NCBI RefSeq assembly: GCF_026340655.1 | Contig: NZ_JAPEOZ010000001.1 | Span: 372,001-436,000 of the forward strand | DNA: 64,000 nt | Origin: Streptomyces sp. NBC_01275 | GTDB taxonomy: Bacteria; Actinomycetota; Actinomycetes; Streptomycetales; Streptomycetaceae | Direction: 5' to 3' | Part shown: positions 33,639 to 42,499 of the stretch, piece after piece | How the letters are laid out: the number at the start of each line of letters is the position of its first letter | Position numbering within the stretch: the first letter of the stretch is position 1 | Notes under the pieces: model-generated | What the model was told of the DNA's origin: nothing | Databases searched by the model: none | What the model saw: only the letters and a program-made list of their open reading frames with translations | Translations under genes and position numbers: made by a program

Positions 33639-34784
33639 TCACCATTCGGTGAACGCCCCGTCGGCGCCCCGCCATACGGGGTTGCGCCAGCGGTGTCCGG
33701 TCTCGGCGGCGCGGCGTACCGCCTCCTCGTCGATCTCTACGCCCAGCCCCGGGCGGGAGCTTGCTACGGCGTATCCGTCCTGGAAGCGGAAGGGTTCGGG
33801 GTCCATCACGTACTCCAGCAGGTCGCACTGCTGGTTGTAGTGGATGCCCATGCTCTGTTCCTGGATGAGGAAGTTCGGCACGGAGAAGGCGATCTGGAGG
33901 CTCGCTGCCAGGGCGATCGGGCCGAGGGGGCAATGGGGGGCCAGGGCGACGTCGTACGTCTCTGCCATGGCCGCGATGCGGCGCACCTCGGAGATGCCGC
34001 CGGCGTGCGAGAGGTCGGGCTGGGCGACGGCGATGCCGCTGGACATGACCTCGCGGAAGTCCCAGCGGGAGTAGAGGCGCTCGCCGGTCGCCAGGGGAAT
34101 GCTGGTGGACTCGGCCAGGCTACGCAGGTGGCCCGAGTGTTCCGGCAGGACGGGTTCTTCGACGAACAGCGGGTGCAGAGGTTCGAGCAGGGGCAGCAGG
34201 CGGCGTGACATGGCGGTGGAAGCCCGGCCGTGGAAGTCGACGGCGATGTCCCGCTCGTCGCCCAGCACTTCCCGGACGGCCGCGACGCGGGCGACAACCT
34301 CGGAGGTGCGCGCCGGGGTGTCGATCGGGGCGAGTTCGGCCGAACCGTTCATCTTGACGGCGGTGAAGCCGGCCTTCATCTGTTCCTCGGCAAGCTCCGC
34401 GACCTCGCTGGGGCGGTCCCCGCCGATCCAGGCGTACATCCGGACGCGGTCGCGGACGGGGCCGCCCAGGAGGCGGTGCACCGGGACGCCGTAGGTCTTG
34501 CCGGCGATGTCCCACAGGGCCTGGTCGATGCCGGCGACCGCGCTGGAGAGGATGGGGCCGCCGCGGTAGAAGCCGCCCTTGGTGAGCACCTGCCAGTGGT
34601 CCTCGATACGCAGCGGGTCCCGGCCGACGAGGTAGTCGGCGAGTTCGTGGACCGCGACGCGTACGGTCTCGGCGCGTCCCTCGATCAGTGGCTCGCCCCA
34701 GCCGGTGACGCCCTCGTCGGTGGCGATGCGCAGGAACAGCCAGCGCGGAGCCACCAAGAACGTCTCAAGTCCGGTTATTTTCAA
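33639..34784 (-). CDS. dgoD: D-galactonate dehydratase
   Basis: 381 residues, the DgoD length, enolase superfamily (mandelate racemase subgroup). Family segments are MKITGLETFLVAPRWLFLRI, LRIEDHWQVLTKGGFYRGGP, MNGSAELAP, DIAVDFHGRAS (Asp metal ligand), FVEEPVLPE (Glu), PLATGERLYSRWDF (Glu) and ALAPHCPLGPIALAAS (His). It dehydrates galactonate to 2-keto-3-deoxygalactonate. The ATG overlaps the regulator stop by 4 nt. Activity on a related acid cannot be excluded, but the match and context are strong. Confidence 0.94.
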   Translation of the reverse strand: MKITGLETFLVAPRWLFLRIATDEGVTGWGEPLIEGRAETVRVAVHELADYLVGRDPLRIEDHWQVLTKGGFYRGGPILSSAVAGIDQALWDIAGKTYGVPVHRLLGGPVRDRVRMYAWIGGDRPSEVAELAEEQMKAGFTAVKMNGSAELAPIDTPARTSEVVARVAAVREVLGDERDIAVDFHGRASTAMSRRLLPLLEPLHPLFVEEPVLPEHSGHLRSLAESTSIPLATGERLYSRWDFREVMSSGIAVAQPDLSHAGGISEVRRIAAMAETYDVALAPHCPLGPIALAASLQIAFSVPNFLIQEQSMGIHYNQQCDLLEYVMDPEPFRFQDGYAVASSRPGLGVEIDEEAVRRAAETGHRWRNPVWRGADGAFTEW

Positions 34785-35536
34785 GGAGTTTCCTTCGGCG
34801 GCGTGTCGGTCGCGACGTCGGCGGCGCGGTCTTCCTCGTCTTCCCGTGCCTGTACGGCTGCCAGGTCGTCGGTGGCCTGGGCCAGGAGTGACTCGACGGC
34901 GGCCACGGCGGCATCCGGATCGCCGGCTTCGACGGCTTCGAGCAGCTTCTGGTGCACGGGGATGGAATCGGCAAAGTGCCGGGCACCATGCACGATCCGG
35001 TCGCGCACGCGCAAGCCGGCCTCGATGACGACCTCCATCCGGCTGAGGAGTTCGTTGTGCGCGGCGTCCAGCAGGGCGCGGTGGAAGGCCAGGTCCGCCT
35101 CGACCATCGCGTCCGCGTCCGTCCCAGCGGCCGCCATCGCGTCCAACGCCTGCCGCAGCGTGTCCAGGTCGGACGTGGTTCGGCGGGTGGCGGCGAGCCG
35201 GGCTCCGGCGGGCTCGACGATCGCGCGGACCTCGGCGAGGTCCCCCAGGAAGCCGTCGGTGGGAGCGCTGCTGCCCTGCCAGCGCAGCAGGTCGCTGTCG
35301 AGCAGGTTCCAGTCGGCGCGGGGCCGGATGGTCGTACCGCGTTTCTGCCGTGATTCGAGCAGACCTTTGGCGGCAAGCACACGCAGCGCCTCGCGCACGA
35401 CGGTCTTGCTGACACCGAGTTCGGTTTCGAACTTGGCCGGGTCCACCACGGACCCCGGCGGGTAGTCGCCGCGGATGATGCGCCGGCCCAGTTCTTCCAC
35501 CGCTTGGCCGTGCAGCCCCCTACCGGGTTGGCTCAC
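34781..35536 (-). CDS. GntR/FadR-type regulator (DgoR-like)
   Basis: 251 residues from GTG 35536, with GGAG 6 nt upstream; the GTG just before it (35539) is too close to that site. The N-terminal winged helix is EELGRRIIRGDYPPGSVVDP and KTVVREALRVLAAKGLLESR; the C-terminal FCD ligand domain has EVRAIVEPAGARLAA, ADLAFHRALLDAAHNELL and HQKLLEAVEAGDPDAA with His/Asp metal residues. Sitting inside the galactonate operon it should respond to galactonate or a pathway product. Confidence 0.9.
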   Translation of the reverse strand: MSQPGRGLHGQAVEELGRRIIRGDYPPGSVVDPAKFETELGVSKTVVREALRVLAAKGLLESRQKRGTTIRPRADWNLLDSDLLRWQGSSAPTDGFLGDLAEVRAIVEPAGARLAATRRTTSDLDTLRQALDAMAAAGTDADAMVEADLAFHRALLDAAHNELLSRMEVVIEAGLRVRDRIVHGARHFADSIPVHQKLLEAVEAGDPDAAVAAVESLLAQATDDLAAVQAREDEEDRAADVATDTPPKETP

Positions 35537-35585
35537 CACGTTCTCCGTTTCCGTGTCGATGCTGTTCGCGGAGGCCTCGTTTGGC

Positions 35586-35606
35586 GTACCGCGAGGTGCG
35601 CGGTAC
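35586..35606. promoter_or_regulatory. Perfect 8-bp inverted repeat between SDR and GntR genes
   Basis: GTACCGCG (35586-35593) and CGCGGTAC (35599-35606), 5-nt spacer, directly after the SDR stop and 50 nt before the GntR start. It could be an operator of the GntR protein, an internal terminator/attenuator or an mRNA-stability hairpin. Confidence 0.5.
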
Positions 35607-36368
35607 TCACGAGGACTCCTTCATGACGCTCCATCCTCCGTCGACCACAAGGCTCGCTCCGGTCACGTAGGAGGCGTCCGCCGATGCGAGGAAGGCGACG
35701 GCGGCGGCCACCTCCTCCGGCTGCCCGAAGCGCTTGGCCGCTGTGGCCGCCACGCTGCGGGCCCGCTCGGACTCCGGAATGCCCGCCCACGCGGCGGTGA
35801 GGATGGGTCCGGGAAGCACGGTGTTGACCCGGATGTCCGGCCCGTACTCGACGGCCAGCTGCCGGCCCAGCGAGCACAGCGCGCCCTTCGCGGCGGCGTA
35901 GGCGGCATGGCCCGGCAGCCCGATGACTGCGTGCACCGAGGAGGTCAGCACGACGGACCCCGACGCCTCACGCAGCATGGCCGCGAAGGTCTTCATCGCC
36001 CGCCAGGCGGGCTTGAGGAGCACGGCCATCTGACCGTCCCACTCGGCCTCGCTCAGTTCGTCGGCGGGCTTGTTGAGCTGGGCGAAGGCGTTGCTGTGCA
36101 ACACGTCCAGCCGTCCGTGGCGCTGCTCGACGTGGCGGGCCAGGTGCTCCCAGTCGGCGGCCGAGGTGACGTCGCAGCGTACGTACTCCGCGCGACCTCC
36201 CTGGTCGGTGATGGCGACCGCGACTTCCTTGCCCGCGGTGTCGTCCACGTCCGTGACCACCACCAGGGCCCCCTCGGCCGCGAGTCGGCGAGCCGTGGCC
36301 GCGCCGATCCCGTGGGCGGCGCCGGTGATCACCGCCACGCGTCCGCTCATCCTGCGGCATTCCGTCAT
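35607..36368 (-). CDS. SDR-family sugar dehydrogenase
   Basis: 253 residues, classical short-chain dehydrogenase. NAD(P) motif VITGAAHGIGAATA, DVDD after strand 2, and the active site Ser (VVLTSSVHA), Tyr and Lys (AYAAAKGAL). The Asp pair after strand 2 favours NAD. ATG 36368 has GGGGAG about 9 nt upstream. It is the first gene of the minus-strand operon ending with the lactonase, so galactose (or arabinose) 1-dehydrogenase is the most economical role, making the lactone substrate. The specificity is inferred from context only. Confidence 0.87.
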   Translation of the reverse strand: MTECRRMSGRVAVITGAAHGIGAATARRLAAEGALVVVTDVDDTAGKEVAVAITDQGGRAEYVRCDVTSAADWEHLARHVEQRHGRLDVLHSNAFAQLNKPADELSEAEWDGQMAVLLKPAWRAMKTFAAMLREASGSVVLTSSVHAVIGLPGHAAYAAAKGALCSLGRQLAVEYGPDIRVNTVLPGPILTAAWAGIPESERARSVAATAAKRFGQPEEVAAAVAFLASADASYVTGASLVVDGGWSVMKESS

Positions 36369-36414
36369 CGCGTGTGTCTCCCCTCGTGGCTGTCTACGCA
36401 CCCATCATAGCTGT

Positions 36415-36430
36415 TTCAATTAATTATGAA
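36415..36430. promoter_or_regulatory. AT-rich dyad in divergent SDR / ABC promoter
   Basis: TTCAATTAATTATGAA, arms TTCA/TGAA. It is the only markedly AT-rich stretch nearby and lies between two divergent sugar operons. A closely similar element occurs at 42500-42514 between the next pair of divergent glycosidase genes. Probable shared regulator site overlapping the promoters. Confidence 0.65.
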
Positions 36431-36518
36431 TATATCTTGACGGGGTGGTGATGCCGCTCCGAAACTGACCGGCATGCAACAGGCACCTTCGGTACGAAGC
36501 TAGGAAGGACCTCCTCCC

Positions 36519-37865
36519 ATGAGCCGCACCACACCCCGCCGCAGAAGCCGGGGCGCACTCGCAGTGACCCTTGCCGCCGCCTCCCTGCTGATCTCCGCCT
36601 GCGGGGGTTCGACCGGTTCGAAGGACCCCGCAGTCCAGGCACCTGTCAAGCCCGGCCAAAAGGTCGACCTGCGCTTCTGGTCGTGGGTCCCCGGTGTCGA
36701 CAAGGCCGTCGACAAGTGGAACGCCACCCACCCGGACATCCACGTCAAACTGGAGAAGATCCCGGCAGGCAGCAGCGGCGGCTACGCCAAGATGCGCGCC
36801 GCGCTCAAGAGCGGCAACGCGCCCGACCTGGCACAGGTGGAATACCAGGAGATCCCCTCGTTCCTGCTGGAGAACGGCCTGGTGAACCTGTCCCGGTACG
36901 GCGCGGACAAGGACCGGTCGAAGTTCGTGGACTGGCAGTGGCAGCAGGGAGTCTTCGACTCGGCTGTCTACGCGATCCCCCAGGCGTCCGGTCCGATGGG
37001 CCTGTTCTACCGCTCCGACCTGTTCAAGAAATGGGGCATCACGCCGCCCGCCACCTGGGACGAGTTCGCCCAGGCCGCGCAGAAGATCCACAGCGCCGAC
37101 CCGAAGGCCTACATCAGCACCTTCCCCGCCGGAAACTCCGCCTGGTTCACCGCACTCGCATGGCAGGCCGGCGCCAAGTGGTTCGGCGTGAACGGCGACA
37201 CATGGTCGGTGAACATCGACTCCTCGCAGACCCTCAAGGTCGCCGCCTTCTGGGACAAACTGCGCAGCAAGGGAGTGATCAAGACCGAACCCGACTTCGC
37301 CAACGGCTGGTACAAGGACCTGCAGACCGGTGCCATCACCTCGTGGGTCAGTGCCCAGTGGGGCGACGCCATCATCAGCGGCAACGCTCCTCAGACCGCC
37401 GGCAAATGGGCGGTCGCACCCATGCCTCAGTGGACAAAGGGCTCGAACGCGTCCGCGAACTGGGGAGGATCCTCCACGGCTGTCCTCAAGGGCGCCAAGC
37501 ACATCCCCGAGGCCCTGAAGTTCGCCGAATGGCTCAACACCGACCCCACGAGCGTCGATCTGCTGCTGCAGGGCGGATACGGCTGGCCCGCGGCGGCCGA
37601 CGCGTACAAGGGCTCCTCGCTGGACAAGCCGTCAAAGTTCTTCGGAGACCAGAAGTACAACGAGGTCTTCGCACAGGCGGACAAGAGCATCGACAACTCG
37701 TGGAAGTGGATACCGACGATCGACGCCACCTACCAGCACCTCAACGACGGCTTCCAGGCCGCCCTCGCCGGCAAGGGCACGTTCGTCTCCGCGGTCCAGC
37801 AGGCACAGAAGCAGACCGTCGAGGACCTGAAGAGGAAGGGCTTGAAGGTCTCCACCGGCAAGTGA
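36519..37865 (+). CDS. Sugar ABC transporter substrate-binding lipoprotein
   Basis: 448 residues. Signal RSRGALAVTLAAASLLISAC gives a lipobox (LISAC), so it is membrane-anchored outside the cell. The CUT1 binding-protein fold is shown by VDLRFWSWVPGVDKAVDKWN, LAQVEYQEIPSFLLENGLVN, GPMGLFYRSDLFKKWGI and WAVAPMPQWTKG. It starts an operon with two permeases and is divergent from the galactonate operon. The ligand is not evident; a sugar or oligosaccharide released by the nearby glycosidases is likely. Confidence 0.92.
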   Translation: MSRTTPRRRSRGALAVTLAAASLLISACGGSTGSKDPAVQAPVKPGQKVDLRFWSWVPGVDKAVDKWNATHPDIHVKLEKIPAGSSGGYAKMRAALKSGNAPDLAQVEYQEIPSFLLENGLVNLSRYGADKDRSKFVDWQWQQGVFDSAVYAIPQASGPMGLFYRSDLFKKWGITPPATWDEFAQAAQKIHSADPKAYISTFPAGNSAWFTALAWQAGAKWFGVNGDTWSVNIDSSQTLKVAAFWDKLRSKGVIKTEPDFANGWYKDLQTGAITSWVSAQWGDAIISGNAPQTAGKWAVAPMPQWTKGSNASANWGGSSTAVLKGAKHIPEALKFAEWLNTDPTSVDLLLQGGYGWPAAADAYKGSSLDKPSKFFGDQKYNEVFAQADKSIDNSWKWIPTIDATYQHLNDGFQAALAGKGTFVSAVQQAQKQTVEDLKRKGLKVSTGK

Positions 37866-37929
37866 CCACCTCCGGAGGGCGCGACACGGCCGCCGCCGTT
37901 CTCCCCTCCGGACTCCAGAAAGAACCCTG

Positions 37930-38835
37930 ATGCCCACCCGAGCGCCCCGCCGCCGCAGAGACCTGGTGCCCGTCGCCTTCGTCGCGCCATTCCTCCTTCT
38001 GTTCCTCCTGACCTTCGCCCTCCCCATCGGCTACGCCGTCTACCAGAGCGTCATGGATGTCGAACACACCGGCGCCCTGGGGCTCGGCGGCAGCCATACC
38101 GTCTTCGTAGGGCTGCGCAACTACTCCGACGCGTTGTCCGATCACGCCTTTGTGCGCAGCATCGGCCGGGTTCTGCTGTTCGCGGCCGTCCAGGTCCCGG
38201 TCATGGTCGCGCTGTCCGCCGGGCTCGCGCTGCTGCTGGACAGCGCCTCGGCCAGAGGCGTGCGGTTCTTCCGCGCCGCCTTCTTCCTGCCCTACGGCGT
38301 TCCGGGGGTCATCGCGTCCATCCTGTGGGGCTTCTTGTACGTTCCGGGAGTCAGCCCTCTCGTGGACGGCATGCGCCACCTGGGGTTGTCGGTCGATCTG
38401 CTGGGCGGAAACACGGTTCTGTGGTCCATCGCGAACATCGTCACGTGGGAGTTCGCCGGCTACAACGTTCTGGTTCTCGTCGCCCAGTTGCGCACCATCC
38501 CCGCGGAGCTGTACGAGGCCGCCCGCATCGACGGCGCCAGCGCGTGGATGACGGTCCGGCACGTCAAACTGCCGCTGCTGCGCCCGGCACTGATCCTCAC
38601 CACGGTCTTCACCATCATCGGCACGCTGCAACTGTTCGCAGAACCGCTGGTGCTCAAGCCCGTCTCCTCGAGTATCGACAGCGCCTACACCCCCAACCTC
38701 AGCGCCTACAACGAGGCGTTCACCAACGACAACTACCACCTCGCCGCCGCCGAGGCAGTGCTGCTCGCCCTCGCCGCGTTCGCGCTCTCCTTCGGTTTCC
38801 TGCGGCTGATCAACAAGAGAGGTGGGGACGCGTGA
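37930..38835 (+). CDS. Sugar ABC transporter permease (MalF-like)
   Basis: 301 residues with six membrane segments starting at VAFVAPFLLLFLLTFALPIG. EAA loop is EAARIDGASAWMTVRHVKLP. GGxx-type C-terminal helices follow. The stop overlaps the next GTG start (GTGA), so the two permeases are co-translated. Partner of the lipoprotein encoded just upstream. Confidence 0.92.
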   Translation: MPTRAPRRRRDLVPVAFVAPFLLLFLLTFALPIGYAVYQSVMDVEHTGALGLGGSHTVFVGLRNYSDALSDHAFVRSIGRVLLFAAVQVPVMVALSAGLALLLDSASARGVRFFRAAFFLPYGVPGVIASILWGFLYVPGVSPLVDGMRHLGLSVDLLGGNTVLWSIANIVTWEFAGYNVLVLVAQLRTIPAELYEAARIDGASAWMTVRHVKLPLLRPALILTTVFTIIGTLQLFAEPLVLKPVSSSIDSAYTPNLSAYNEAFTNDNYHLAAAEAVLLALAAFALSFGFLRLINKRGGDA

Positions 38836-39761
38836 GTCTCCAGACACCGGCCCGTACGGTCCCGCCGAAGGGCGGGACGCCGGCCTCCGACGACGGCACG
38901 ACGCCGCGCAGCGGCATCACCGGGGTCACCACGCGCAGTCGCATCCTGGTCACCGGCCTGCTCGTGGCGGCCGCCGGGTACTTCCTGCTCCCGGTGTACT
39001 GGCTGGTCGTGGCGTCCACCAAGTCCACCGGCAGCCTGTTCGGCAGCTTCGGGTTGTGGTTCTCCCATCCCCAGTTCCTGAGCAACCTGCACCAGGTGGT
39101 CACCTACGACCATGCGATCTACCTGCGCTGGGCCGCCAACAGCCTGCTGTACGCGGGCGTCGGCGCAGGCGTGGCGACGCTTCTGGCCGCGATGTCCGGC
39201 TACGCGCTGGCCAAGTTCTCCTTCACCGGCCGCGACACGATCTTCAGCGTCGTGCTGGGTGGCGTCCTGATCCCTGCCACTGCGCTGGCGCTGCCCATGT
39301 ACCTGCTGTTCAGCAAGGCAGGCCTGGCCAACTCCTACTGGGCCGTACTGCTGCCGAGCTTCGTCAGTCCCTTCGGCGTGTACCTGTGCCGGATCTACGC
39401 CGCGGCATCCATACCGGACGAGCTGTTGGAGGCAGCCCGCATCGACGGCGCGGGAGAGATCCGCATCTTCACGGTCGTTGTTCTGCGCATCATGACCCCC
39501 GCCCTGGTGACGATCTTCCTTTTCCAGTTCGTCGGCATCTGGAACAACTACTTCCTGCCGCTGGTCATGCTGTCCGACTCCAAGCTGTATCCCATCACCC
39601 TTGGTCTGACATCGTGGCAGTCCTTCGCCGACCGCCAACCGCAGCTCTACCAGATGACCGTTGGAGGTGCCTTCGTGTCCGTCGTCCCTCTGATGATCGC
39701 CATGGTCGCCTTGCAGCGCTTCTGGCGCAGCGGTCTGACCGAGGGCAGCGTAAAGGGCTGA
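38832..39761 (+). CDS. Sugar ABC transporter permease (MalG-like)
   Basis: 309 residues from GTG 38832. A polar N-terminal 40 residues precede six membrane segments (ILVTGLLVAAAGYFLLPVYW first). EAA loop EAARIDGAGEIRIFTVVVLR and the C-terminal FWRSGLTEGSVKG are family marks. A degenerate copy of a homologous permease follows downstream (40101-40307). No ATPase gene is linked. Confidence 0.92.
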   Translation: MSLQTPARTVPPKGGTPASDDGTTPRSGITGVTTRSRILVTGLLVAAAGYFLLPVYWLVVASTKSTGSLFGSFGLWFSHPQFLSNLHQVVTYDHAIYLRWAANSLLYAGVGAGVATLLAAMSGYALAKFSFTGRDTIFSVVLGGVLIPATALALPMYLLFSKAGLANSYWAVLLPSFVSPFGVYLCRIYAAASIPDELLEAARIDGAGEIRIFTVVVLRIMTPALVTIFLFQFVGIWNNYFLPLVMLSDSKLYPITLGLTSWQSFADRQPQLYQMTVGGAFVSVVPLMIAMVALQRFWRSGLTEGSVKG

Positions 39762-40100
39762 CGCCGCCGGACCGGACGGCCCTGCCCATTGCGGCGGACG
39801 GAGTCGCCGTCCTGCTCCAGGCTTGAGCCGATGTCGGGAGGGCGACCTGCGTGGATTCGTGGCGCTGCCCGAACGGTGGATCTTCGAGCGCCTCTCGGCC
39901 CGCCTGGTCGGCCGGTGGAACGCGTCGGCCACGTGCCACAGCAGGACCTGGGCAGCGCTGCGGTCGCCGGTGTCCGCCGACGGTGGCCATCCCGTCCGGC
40001 AGCAGACAGACCGTGTCGACCACGACCACCGCCCGTTCGACCGCGAGTCCGGGAGCCGTCGTGGCGGGGTCGTGGAGGGCGACGAACCCCTCAGGGGTTG
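39762..40100. other. Non-coding stretch after ABC operon
   Basis: About 340 nt without a credible gene. Open frames exist on both strands but none shows family features; codon use is erratic. Together with the permease remnant that follows, it looks like leftover sequence from a deletion. Confidence 0.5.
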
Positions 40101-40307
40101 GGCGCGTTGGCGACCCTGCTGGCGTGCGCCGCCGGGTACGCCCTCTCCGTGTACCGTTTTCGTGACCGTGGGCCTGACCGACCCCTACTGGGCCGTACTG
40201 ATCATCCGGTCGGCGGCGCGTTCCTCTCGGTCCGCTCGCCGGCCGTCGCGATGCTCGTGCTGCGGCGCTGCTGGCGGTCCGAGGCTGACGCAGGGCAGTG
40301 TCAAGGG
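40101..40307 (+). pseudogene. Decayed sugar ABC permease fragment
   Basis: Pieces of a MalG-like permease in two alternating frames. GALATLLACAAGYALSVYRF matches the membrane segment ATLLAAMSGYALAKFSF of the intact gene. LTDPYWAVLI matches LANSYWAVLL. VGGAFLSVRSPAVAMLVLRR matches VGGAFVSVVPLMIAMVALQR. LTQGSVKG matches LTEGSVKG. About 90 residues between WAVLI and VGGAF are deleted and at least three frameshifts are needed. It is a homologue, not an exact copy, of the gene at 38832. Confidence 0.78.
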
Positions 40308-40318
40308 CCGAGAGCTCG

Positions 40319-40365
40319 ACGGCTGGAGGGGGGAGGGGCGGTCCGCCCCTCCCCCCTCCAGCCGT
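40319..40365. terminator. Long bidirectional hairpin terminator
   Basis: Perfectly complementary arms 40319-40341 and 40343-40365 around one T at 40342, purine-rich on one side and pyrimidine-rich on the other. It lies between the ABC operon (plus) and the GH2 gene (minus, stop at 40373). Confidence 0.85.
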
Positions 40366-40372
40366 TCGACGC

Positions 40373-42421
40373 TCACCGGCCGCCCGGCATTGCCGCCTTC
40401 CGGAAGACGTCGTAGACCAGCTTGGGCCGCTCCTCGGCGAAGGTGAGCAGGCCCATCACGGAGATGCCGTTGTAGTCCTGGTTGTAGCCGGCGCGCTCCT
40501 TGTAGTCCTTGAGGACCCAGTAGGTGAAGCCGGCGACGTACTCGCTGCGTCCGGTCACCTGCGCCCAGTGGGCCGTGAAGCTCGCCGCCTGCCATTCCTC
40601 GGTGCCCTGCGTGGTGCCGGGGCCGTGAGTGCCGGCCACGGCCCAGGTGCCGTTCTCGGTGATCAGGATGGGCTTGTCGGGGTACTTCGCGTGTACCGCG
40701 TCGAGCGTGGGGCCGAGGTCGGCGTCCTTGCCGTAGAAGTAGCCGAAGTACTCGTTGAACCCGATCACGTCAGCGAGGTCGAAGGCGGGATCGTCGCTGG
40801 TGTTGGAGGCCCAGGTCACGGGGCGGGCGGTGAGGTCGACCGTCTTCACGGCCGCCTTGAGGTCGGCGAGCCAGGCCCGGTAGACGGGAGCGCCGTCGGC
40901 GTCGATCTCCGACTCGTTCTGGAGTCCCCAGAGGATCACCGAGGGGTGGTTGTGCTGGTTCCACGCCATGGTCAGGGCCAGGGCGCGGGCAAGGCCGTAG
41001 CGCTCGGTCTGGAGCTTCTCCTGGGCGGTGTTGAGCCACATGGTGTCGATGTCGTCCATCACCAGCACGCCGTGTTCGTCCGCCCAGTCGTAGACGTACG
41101 GGTGACGGTTGTAGACGCAGTTGCGGATGAAGTTGGCGCCCAGAGCCGTGATGTGGCCCAGTTCGCGGTCGTACTCGGCTGGCGTCAGCGCCCTGCCGTG
41201 CGCGGCCGTCTCCTCGTGCCAGTTGAGCCCCTTGAGGAAGAGGGGGGCGCCGTTCATCCTCAACTGCGCCTCGCCGAAGGTCAGTTCACGCACGCCGTAC
41301 AGGGTGGACAGTGTGTCGACCCGCGGGCCGGAGTGTCTCCCGGCGGTCAGGGTCGCGCGGGCGGTGAGCGTGTGCGGCGAGGCGGGGCTCCATCGCGGGG
41401 CACCGGGTATGCGGATCGCGGCCCGTACGACGCCCGCCGACCGGGCCGCGATCCGGGCCGCAACCACAGCGGGCTCGCCGCCGCTCTCCCGGCCGGGATC
41501 GAGTGTGAGCCGGCCGTCGAAGTCGGAGGTCCCGTGGTTCTCGATGACCGCGTGTGCCTCAAGGCGCCCGTTCGCGGTAGACACGAGCAGTTTGGTGATG
41601 GTGACCCGCGGGACCGCCTCGATCCAGGCCGACCGGGTCAAACCCGCGTAGGGCCAGTAGTCGACAGGCTTGTACGGGAGTTCGTGGTCGTCGGTGACCG
41701 GCTGAGAGGTCGCGGACGTGTAGTCGGTGTAGCTCGCCCGGCGGAAGACCCGCACGGCGATCGCCTGGCGCGTTCCGGGCTTCAGCGCCCCCGCGACCGG
41801 CAGCGCGAAGGGCGAGTTGGCTCCTTCGTGCTTGCCGAGGTGCATGCCGTCGATCCAGACCTCGGCGCTGTATCCGGCGGCCAGGAAGGCGATGCGTACG
41901 TGCCGGGCACGCCAGGAAGCGGGCACGCTGACGGTGGTGCGGTACCAGGCGTAGCCGTCGGTGAATGCCGTGCCCTGGCCGAAGGGGGCGGTCTCCGAGC
42001 CGAAGCCGGGTGTGTCGAGCAGGTCCCAGGCCGCCGGGACGTTGATGCGGCCCCACGCTGTGTCGTCGTGGTGCGGGGACTGCCAGCCCTCGTCGAGTCC
42101 CTGGTCGGCGGGGTCGAAGCGGAAGCGCCACTGCTTGTCCAGGGACAGGTAGTCGCGCGTGGGTTCATGGGTGCGCCAGCCGTCGAAGGCCGGGAGCACC
42201 GTGCCGTACTGAAAGACGACGCTGGTGCCGCCGACGTCCCGCACATGGGTGGCGGAGGGTTCGGTGGCGGGGTGGGTGTCGAGCACCGGTCCGTTCGCGG
42301 CGGCCGCGGCCGTGCCGTCTGCCGCTCGCGCCGTCTGAGGCCAGGCAGGCAGGGCGACGAAGGCGGCCGCGCCGAGCGCCGTGACGACGGTACGCCGGGA
42401 CGGATGGATGGATTCGGTCAT
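40373..42421 (-). CDS. Secreted GH2 beta-glycosidase (beta-galactosidase/glucuronidase-like)
   Basis: 682 residues from ATG 42421 (AAGGAGCC 8 nt upstream). Twin-arginine signal SRRTVVTALGAAAFVALPAW, so exported by Tat. GH2 architecture follows: sugar-binding jelly roll (WRFRFDPADQGLDEGW, AEVWIDGMHLGKHEGANSPF), immunoglobulin-like domain, then TIM barrel (LFLKGLNWHEE, FIRNCVYNRHPYVYDWADEH). Acid/base Glu in WGLQNESEIDADG and nucleophile Glu in ILITENGTWA. It is shorter than LacZ and closer in size to beta-glucuronidases. Given the region, a beta-galactosidase or glucuronidase acting on pectin side chains is likely; the exact sugar is not visible. Confidence 0.9.
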   Translation of the reverse strand: MTESIHPSRRTVVTALGAAAFVALPAWPQTARAADGTAAAAANGPVLDTHPATEPSATHVRDVGGTSVVFQYGTVLPAFDGWRTHEPTRDYLSLDKQWRFRFDPADQGLDEGWQSPHHDDTAWGRINVPAAWDLLDTPGFGSETAPFGQGTAFTDGYAWYRTTVSVPASWRARHVRIAFLAAGYSAEVWIDGMHLGKHEGANSPFALPVAGALKPGTRQAIAVRVFRRASYTDYTSATSQPVTDDHELPYKPVDYWPYAGLTRSAWIEAVPRVTITKLLVSTANGRLEAHAVIENHGTSDFDGRLTLDPGRESGGEPAVVAARIAARSAGVVRAAIRIPGAPRWSPASPHTLTARATLTAGRHSGPRVDTLSTLYGVRELTFGEAQLRMNGAPLFLKGLNWHEETAAHGRALTPAEYDRELGHITALGANFIRNCVYNRHPYVYDWADEHGVLVMDDIDTMWLNTAQEKLQTERYGLARALALTMAWNQHNHPSVILWGLQNESEIDADGAPVYRAWLADLKAAVKTVDLTARPVTWASNTSDDPAFDLADVIGFNEYFGYFYGKDADLGPTLDAVHAKYPDKPILITENGTWAVAGTHGPGTTQGTEEWQAASFTAHWAQVTGRSEYVAGFTYWVLKDYKERAGYNQDYNGISVMGLLTFAEERPKLVYDVFRKAAMPGGR

Positions 42422-42499
42422 AACGGGCGGCTCCTTGAGACACGTACGTGTTCGTCCGCCCCACAGCCTGGACAAGCCGGCCACCCCCGTCAAGGATTA

